Shown: positions 54,201 to 63,200 of the stretch, in pieces | Layout: every line of letters starts with the position of its first letter | How positions within the stretch are numbered: the stretch's first letter is position 1 | Origin: Ovis canadensis | Taxonomy: Eukaryota; Chordata; Mammalia; Artiodactyla; Bovidae | NCBI RefSeq assembly: GCF_042477335.2 | Contig: NC_091255.1 | Location: 18,516,501-18,580,500 of the forward strand | Direction: 5' to 3' | Length of the DNA stretch: 64,000 nucleotides | The notes under the pieces: model-generated | What the model was told of the DNA's origin: nothing | Database searches by the model: none | Seen by the model: the letters and a program-made list of their open reading frames with translations, nothing else | Translations under genes and position numbers: made by a program

Positions 54201-57200
54201 TTGACACAGTTTTTGTGGAGTTTGAAGTAATTTCACTTCTTCTTTTAGAGCTAGTTTTTCTTTTCTTTTTCCAAAAATATTGAAACCTTGCCTTCCCTAA
54301 ATTTTTTCTGTGTTTGTCATCAGCGTATCAGAAATTCAGCTGTAAAATGTCTGGTGTTTCAGTTTAAGTAGATACATATTGTTATTTGTGGGAAAGTTTG
54401 AAGGCTAAAGTGATTTTAAAAAATAGTTTTCTTTTCTCTCTGTGTTCTAGCTATTTGTGTATCAAATTTGAGATGACTTTATTAGAATAATTTACAGATT
54501 GCCCTAGGTACACTTACAATTATTCTAAATTTTTGATTATTAGCTTCTTAATAAGAGGTAAGCATAAGATAAATAAATATTTTTTGTATAATTCCTAAAC
54601 ATTTCTAAAAACAGCCAACATTTCAGCTAAAGGCAAACTTCATACTTAGAAAGATTTCTTAGGTAATATGTATAGGTATTTTTAAATACTAGGAAATATA
54701 GATTTAAATACAGGATAATATAGATAACCCTTGCTTTTACCCTGGCAGGCAGATTCCCATCCACTACCACCAGGAAAGTCCCCTTTTATTCTTAAAAAAA
54801 AAAAAAAAGCTAAAAGCTATACACAGTATAACAATATTTAAGGAAAATTTTAAATATAAAAAAATACTTTTACCAACCTAAAACCTATTTTTGCCTGTTT
54901 TTAGATTTTATTTTTACACATCTGTTGTTCTAGCAAACACACAATTGCAAACAGTCTTTTTCAAAGGTGGATGTTCTTTAGAAGAGGACACATATGGTTA
55001 ACAGTTATTTACTGTCTTGGTAAGAATTATATTTGAGCCAGGTTTGTTTCTCTTAGCAGCTGGTGATAATCAGAGCACTAAAAGGAAAGATTATTTGAGA
55101 AATAGGAAAGCAGTGTGAGACTTTGGCACACAGCAGCAAGTGGCCATTGGTTCTTTTGGAGTGGGGTGCTGATGGGGTTGGATTATCAGAGGTAGGTCAA
55201 GTAAGACAATTCTCAAGTAGTTGGCTCCGAAGATAAATTTTGTCAGGCATATAAAGTGTATGCATACACACACACACGCTTCATTTTACACCAGAGGGAT
55301 CATACCATGCCTGCTTTTTTCATTTAGATATCCACAATGCCGTTCCATGTGAATGCTTTATTCTTTGAAGTAGGATGCTCACTAGGGCTTCCCAGGTGGC
55401 CCTGGGATAAAGAATCCGCCTGACAGTGCAGGAGACGCAAGAGACCCTGGTTTGATCCCTGGGTTGGGAAGATTTCCCTGGAGAAGGAAATGGCAATTCA
55501 CTCCAGTATTCTTGTTTGGGAAATCCCATGGACAGAGGAGCCTGGCGGGCTACAGCCCATAGGGTTGCAAAAAGAGTCGGACATAACTTAGCAACTAAAC
55601 AGTTCATTGTGGCTTTGGATCATCACTATGGACTGATGCTAAAGCTGAGGCTGCAGTATTTTGGCCATCTGATGCTAACAGACAACTCATTGGAAAGGTC
55701 CTTGATGCTGGGAAAGATTGAGGGTAGAAGGAGAAGAGGGCATCAGAGGATGAGGTGGCTGGACGGCATCACCAATGCAATGAACATGAACGTGGGCAAA
55801 CTCTGGGAGATGGTGAGGGACAGGGAGGCCTGGCCTGCTGCAGTCCGTGGGGTCACGAAGAGTTGGACACGACTAGGCAACTGAACAACAACAATGGATC
55901 ATCACTGATGAACATTTAGGTACTTGTTGGATATTGATAACCCAAACATTGCTTCATTCTGCTTGTTTAAAAATGTGTGGTTACCTGCAACATACCCAAC
56001 ATTGTGAACGTTGGAAAGTATAGAACAGATTCCCTTCCTCACTAGGAATTTAGTATCCAGTTGTAGTGACATGACCTTATGCACAAACACTGGGAAACAA
56101 TTTAAATGTATGGGAATATATTATACAAACTGTAATTTACCTACTTTTATGTTTTTTCCTTCCTGCTTCCTCACTCTGCTCACTCAGCTCTTACTCTTTC
56201 CATTCTTGAATTTTTAAAAAAGGAAAGGTTTCTTTTTTCCTAAAACTCTCTCCCTGTCCCACCTACATTTACTTTCTTTTTCATCTTGAAAATGTCATCT
56301 GTGGTAATTGATTCATAAAGTGCTATGTCGGCTTTTTACACATACTGAGAGCTGTCTCTTTTCATTTATTAATTCAGTACATGCTGTGAGCCGCCCTGTG
56401 CCAGGGCACTAGGAATGCAACAGTAAACGAGCCATGGTCCAGAAACCCTTTCTGTCTAATTGGGCAAGTAGGGGAAGATAAATAGGTATATTCAAAAGAG
56501 TGTGGTAGGTGCTCTGACTTAGTAAACACAGGTGGTACAGGAAGTCCTGGCAATTTGGCAAATAATTGGTAAATAGGCTACAAAATCCAGTCTGGGATGC
56601 CGGGGGCAGGGCAGGACTAGAGAAGGTGTCCTAGAGTGCTAGTTTCTTAGTTTACACCTAGAGAACAAGTAAGAGTTAGCAGACAAGGGGAAGAAGAAAG
56701 ACTTTTTAAAGTCTGTTATTGTGGGACTTCCCTGGTGGTCCACTGGTTAAGACTCCCTGCTCCCAGTGCAGGAGGCCCAGGTTCAGTCCCTGGTGGGGAA
56801 ACTAGAAGCTGCAGGTATTAATAAGACCCGGCACAGCCAAATAAATAAATATTTTTTAAAAACTGTTATTTAAACTGTTACTGTAGTGTGTATAATATAA
56901 TGTATATAATATACATTGGGTAATATGCACAAACCCAAATAATTTTAATATATATATATATATACCCTTGTGATCACCACCCAAATAAAAGTATAGAACA
57001 TTTCTAGCACCTCTGAGGGCACCCTTGTGGCCTCTCCCAGTCTGTGCTCCTTTCCCCTAGATAACCATTATTTTAATTTCTATTACAATCGATGGGCTTT
57101 TTTCTGTTCCTGATAACATAAATATAACCATGCAGTATTTATACTTTTGTCTTTGGCTTTTCTTTCTTTCAATTTACATCTGTAAAATTCATTCATGAGT

Positions 57201-60200
57201 TGTGAAATAATCTTATACATGTTTTTTAATGGTCAAATGAGTTCATCTCTCTCAGAAGATACACACTTAGCAGAAGCTGAATGGCTGTGTCATAGGGTGT
57301 GTGTGTGTTAAGTCGTTCAGTCGTGTCCGACTCCTTGCGACCCCGTGGACTATAGCCCACCAGGCCTCCCTGTCTATGGAATTCTCCAGGCGAGAACAGT
57401 GGAGTGGATTGCTATTCCCTTCTCCAGAGGTGTCATAAGGTAGGTGGATATTTTTCAAAGGATTTTACCAACTTACATTCTCATCAGCAGTGTATGAGAG
57501 TTCCAATTGCACCACTGTCTTGCTAACTTATTATCATTCCTTTTAATCTTAGGCATTCTGTTGGGTATATAGTGCTGTCTCATTGTGGTTTTAATTTCTG
57601 TTTCCCTGGGGGATTTTTATGTTGAACACCTGTTCATAAACTTACTGGCCAGTTAGAAATTCTCACTCGAGAAGTGCCTGTTCAAGCTTGTGTCTGTTAT
57701 TTTATTGTATGTTGTTTTTCTATGAAAGACATTTCAGGCAAAAGAAATACTTAGAGCATGGGGCTGCTTGGAGTGTAGGAGCAAGGTAGGAAGGAGGTGT
57801 AGAGAGCTAAAGTTATCACTGTTTTGCAAATAAACTTAGAGAAGCTAAATAAATGCCCAAGTAAGTGGCAGAGCCAGGATTTGAATGCAGGCTCCCATGT
57901 CTGTGCTTTTTTTTTTTTCAGCTCTATTGAAGTATAACTGACAACATTTTAATGTATTCAGAGTGTCACAATGTGATGAATGATAAGTGTGTATACATTG
58001 TGAAAGGATTCTCACCAAGTTAATTAACACATCCATTACCTCACATATTTACTTTTTTTTTTTTCTTTTCAATGTTTGTTCTCTTAACCACTGTGGTATA
58101 CTTTCTGTATCAGTCATAAGATCTTAAGGGGAAAGAAACCTTAGCAATTATCTGCTCTGATCTTTGCAAGTTTTTTCTTTTTTGAAAGACAATTAAAATA
58201 TTTTTGTTTTATCATGGTAAAATGTACATAATGTAAAAGTTGCCATCTTAACCATTTTTAAGTGTACAGTTCAGTGGCATTAAGTATATCACATTGTTAT
58301 ACAACCATCACCACTATTCATTTCTACAAAAATTTTTTTCAGTTTTTTTGAGAAATAATTGACATACAATCACTGTATAAGTTTAAAGCATACAACATGA
58401 TGGTTTAATTTACATATATTGTGTACAATAGGTTCAGCTAACCTTCATCCTCTCTGATCGATACAATAAAAAGAATAAAGGAAAAAATTCGCCTTGTGAA
58501 AAGAACTGTTAGGATTTACTCTCAACAGTTTTGCTGTATATCATCACAATAGTTAGCTGTATTCATTATGCTATACATTACATCCCTAGTATGTATTTAT
58601 CTTATATCTAGAAATTTGTAGCTTTTGTCTCCAGAACTTTTTAATCATATCATATTAAAACTCTGTACCTATTAAATAACTCCCAACCTCCTCGCCCCAC
58701 AGGCCTGGTAACCACCATTGTTGTTGTTCAATTGCTTAGTCGTGTCTGTTTCTTTGAGAACCCACGGACTGTAGCACACCAGGCTTCCCTGTTCTTCACT
58801 CTCTCTCAGAGTTCGCTCAAACTCATGAACACTGAGTCAGTGATGCCATCCAAGCATCTCATCCTCTTTCGCCCCCTTCTCCTCTTGCCCTCAATCTTTC
58901 CAAGCATTAGGGTCTTTTCCAGTGAGTCAGTTCTTTGCATCAGGTGGCTAAAGTATTGGAGCTTCCTTCAGCTTTAGCATCAGTCCTTCCAATGAATATT
59001 AAGGGTTGATTTCCCTTAGGATTGACTGGTTTGATCTCCTTGCATGCAGTCCAAGGGACTCTCAAGAGTCTTCTCCAGCACCACAGTTTGTAAGCATCAA
59101 TTCTTTGGCACTCAGCCCTCTTTATGGTCCAGCTCTCACATCTGCACATGACTACTGGAGAAACCATAACTTTGACTGTATAGAGCTTTGTCAACGAAGT
59201 GATTTCTCTGGTTTGCAATATGCTGTTTAGGTTTGTCATAGCTTTTCTTCCAAGGAGCAGGCGTCTTAATTTCCTGGCTGCAGTCACTGTCCTCAGTGAT
59301 TTTGGAGCCCAAGAAAATAAAGTCTGTCACTGTTTCCATTTTTTCCCCCATCTGTTTGCCATGAAGTGATGTGACCGGATGCCATGATCTTTGTTTTTGA
59401 ATGTTTAGTTTTAAGCCAGCTTTTTCACTCTCCTCTTTCACCTTCATCAAGAAGCTCTTTAGTTCCTTTCTGCTTTCTGTCATTAGGGTGGTGTCATCTG
59501 CCTCCCTGGGTTACTGATATTTCTCCCAGCAGTCTTGATTCCAGCTTTTGTGAGTCATCCAGCCTGGCATTTCACATGATACACTCTATATATAAGTTAA
59601 ATAAGCAGAGTGACAGTATACAGCCTTGACATACTCCATTCCAATTTTGAACCAGTCCATTGTTCATGTCCAGGTCTAACTGATGCTTCTTGACCTGAAT
59701 ACAGGCTTCAGGAGACAGGCAGGATGGTCTGGGATTCCCGTCTCTTCAAGAATTTTCCACAATTTATCGTGATCCACACAGTCAAAGGCTTTAACATAGT
59801 CATTGAAGCAGAAGTAGATGTTTTTCTGGAATTTCCTTGTTTTGTCTATGATCCCATGGATGTTGGCAATTTGATCTCTGGTTCCTTTGCCTTTTCTAAA
59901 CCCAGCTTGGATATCTGGAAGGTCTTGGTTCACCTACTGCTGAAACCTAGCTTGAAGGATTTTGAGCATTACTGTGCTAGCATGTGAAATGAATGCAACT
60001 GTGGTAGTTTGAACATTCTTTGGCATTGCCCTTCTTTGGGGTTGGAATGAAAACTGACCTTTCCCAGTCCTGTAGTTATTGCTGAGTTTTCCAAATTTTC
60101 TGGCATATTGAGTGTAGCACTTAAGAACATCATCTTTTAGCATTTGAAATAACCACCATTATACTTTGTTAAATAAACTGTCCTAGGTACCTCGTTTAAG

Positions 60201-63200
60201 AAGAATAAAAAAATATTTGTAGTTTTGCTTTTGTTCACCTAGCATAATGTCTGCAAGGATTGTCAATATTGTGGCATTTGTTTTTCTTTTCTTCTCTTCC
60301 TTCCTTCCCTCTTTTCTTTTTTATTAATAGCCATTTGAATGGGAGTGAATAGGAAAAGGAGTACATCAAGGCTGTATATTGTCACTCTGCTTATTCAACT
60401 TATATGCAGAGTACATCATGAGAAATGCTGGGCTGGAAGAACCACAAGATGGAATCAAGATTGGTGGGAGAAATATCAATGACCTCAGATATGCAGATGA
60501 CACCACCCTTATGGCAGAAAGTGAGGAAAAACTAAAGAGACTCTTGATGAAAGTAAAAAAGGAGAGTGAAAAAGTTGGTTTAAAGCTCAACTTTCAGAAA
60601 ACTAAGATCATGGCATCTGGTCCCATCACTTCATGGGAAATAGATAGTGGCTGACTATTTTTGGGGGCTCCAAAATCACTGCAGATGGTGATTGCAGCCA
60701 TAAAATTAAAAGACGCTTACTCCTTAGAAGGAAAGTTATGACCAACCTAGACAGCATATTAAAAAGCAGAGACATTATTTTGTCAGCAAAGGTCCGTCTA
60801 GTCAAGGCTGTGGTTTTTCCAGTAGTCATGTATGGATGTGAGAGCTGGCCTATAAAGAAAGCTGAGTGCCAAAGAATTGATGCTCTTGAACTGCGGTGTT
60901 GGAGAAGACTCTTGAGAGTCCCTTGGACTGCAGGGAGATCCAACCAGTCCATCCTAAAGGAGATCAGTCCTGGGTGTTCATTGGAGGGACTGATGTTGAA
61001 ACTGAAACTCCAATACTTTGGCCACCTCATGCGAAGAGCTGACTCATTTGACAAAACCCTGATGCTGGGAAAGATTGAGGGCAGGAGGAGAAGGGGCCGA
61101 CAGAGGATGAGATGGTTGGATGGCATCACCAATGCAATGGACATGGGTTTGGGTGGACTCCAGGAGTTGGTGATAGACAGGGAGGCCTGGCGTGCTGCGG
61201 TTCATGGGGTTGCAAAGAGTCGGACACAACTGAGTGACTGAACTGAACTGAATGGGAGTGAAGTATTTTGATTACATTTCTCTAATGATGAATGATATTG
61301 AGCATCTTTTTCATGTGCTTATTGACTCATCTTTGCAGAATGTCTATTCATTTTTCACTCTGATTGTTTTTCTTGTTGTTTCATTTTAGGAGTTCTGTGT
61401 GTATTGTAGATGTTAATAGATAGGTGATTTTCCCATTCTGTGAGTTGCCTTTTGATGTGACTTGTCTATTAATGTCCTTTGATGCACAAACTTTTAAAAT
61501 TTTGAAGAAGCTCAATTTGTCTAATTTTGTTGCCTGTGCTTTTGGTGTCATATCCAATAAGTCATTGCCAAGTCCAATTCAATGAAGCTTTTTCTGTATG
61601 TTTTCTTCTGAGTTTTTTTTTTTTTTTTCCCACTTTAGGTCTTACAGTTAGATCTTTGATTCATTTTAAGTTTATTTTTGGATATGGTTTTAGGTAAGAA
61701 TTCAAATTCATTCTTTCATGTTTGAATATCTGGGTTTCTCAACACCATTTGTTGAAATGACTGCCCTTTCCCTATTGAATAGTCTTTGCATCCTTGTCAA
61801 AAATCATTTGGCCATATCTGCGAAGATTTCTAGACTTTGTCTTCTTTTGCTCTGTATGTTGTCTCTATGCTAGTACCACATTGTGTTGAAGCTTTGTAGT
61901 AAGTTTGAAATTAGAAAGTGTGAGTCTTCCAACTTTGTTCTATTTCAAGATTGTTTTGGCTATTTGAGCTTCCTTGAGCTTCCATATGAATTTTAGGATG
62001 GATTTTCTATTTTGGCAAAAAAATCATTGAAATTTTGATAAGAGTTGCATTAAATCTATAGATCAATATAGTATTTACATCTTAACTATGTTAAGTGTTC
62101 CAGTCCATGAACATGGAGTGTCTGTGCATTTATTTATAGCTTCTTTAATTTCTTTCAACAGTGTTTTGTAGTTTTCATTTTCACCTCTTTAGTTAATTCC
62201 TAAGTTTGTATTCTTTTTGATGCTGTTGTAAATGAAATTGTTTCACGATTTCTTTTTCAGATTTTTATCTTAGTGTACAGAAATAAAAATGATTTTTGTG
62301 TTTTTGTTTTGTATTGAAATTCACTGGGTTGTTTTTTTTTTAAATTCTGACAATAGTGTGTGGAACCTTTGTATCTACATATGAGACTTTGTCCTCTGCA
62401 GATAGTGATAAATTTACTTCTTCTTTTCTAATTTTGGTGCTTTTTTTTTTTCCTTGCTTAATTTCCCCAATAGAGTTTCTGATCCTGTGCTGAATTTAAG
62501 TGGCTGAAGTAGGCATCGTTTTTTGTTCTTTAAGCTTTCATTTTATAGATGTGGAAATATAGGCCCAGAGAGGGACATGTACTCACACAAAGTTACACAG
62601 CAAGTTCATAGCCAAGTAGAAACTGGTACCCAAATCTCAACTTCTGGTCCAGCGTTCTTTCCTTTATATTTGTGTTGTTGTTTAGTCACTAAGTCATGTC
62701 CAACTTTTTTGAGACCCCATGAACTATAGCTCACCAAGCTCCTCTGTCCATGGGATTTCCCAGTCAACAATACTGGAGTGGGTTGCCATTTCCTTCTCCA
62801 TGGAATCTTCCCAACCTAGGGATCAAACATCTATCTCCCGCATTCGCAGGCAGGTTCTTTACCACTGAGCCACCAGGGAAACCTTTTCTTTATTTTGGGT
62901 TGCCAAAATTAGGGATTGCTTGTTATGGAAAGGAAGCAACATGAGTCTCTTATTTATTCTAAGTTCACTTAGAATATTTTCATATCAGTTATTCATAATT
63001 AATAATCTTGAGGAGAAATTTTAGTATTATGGGGTTTTCTGCTATTTTGATGTCACTCTGATCTTTTTCATCTAATGTATGTAACCTAAATATTTGATTA
63101 TGTTTCAGAATGTCATTATTTTTCTTTGTATTTCTTCAGCGCAGTTACAATTGGAACTGATATGTTGGAATTGGACTGCCATATCACAAAAGATGAGCAA

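Larger units (their letters stand above)
56925..57720 (-). mobile_element. Old L1M-type 3' UTR
   Basis: Ordered reversed phrases include 'tcaccacccaaataaaagta', 'tagataaccattattttaat', 'ccaacttacattctcatcag' and 'gctgtctcattgtggtttta'. A BovA interrupts it at 57298-57430. Confidence 0.7.
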
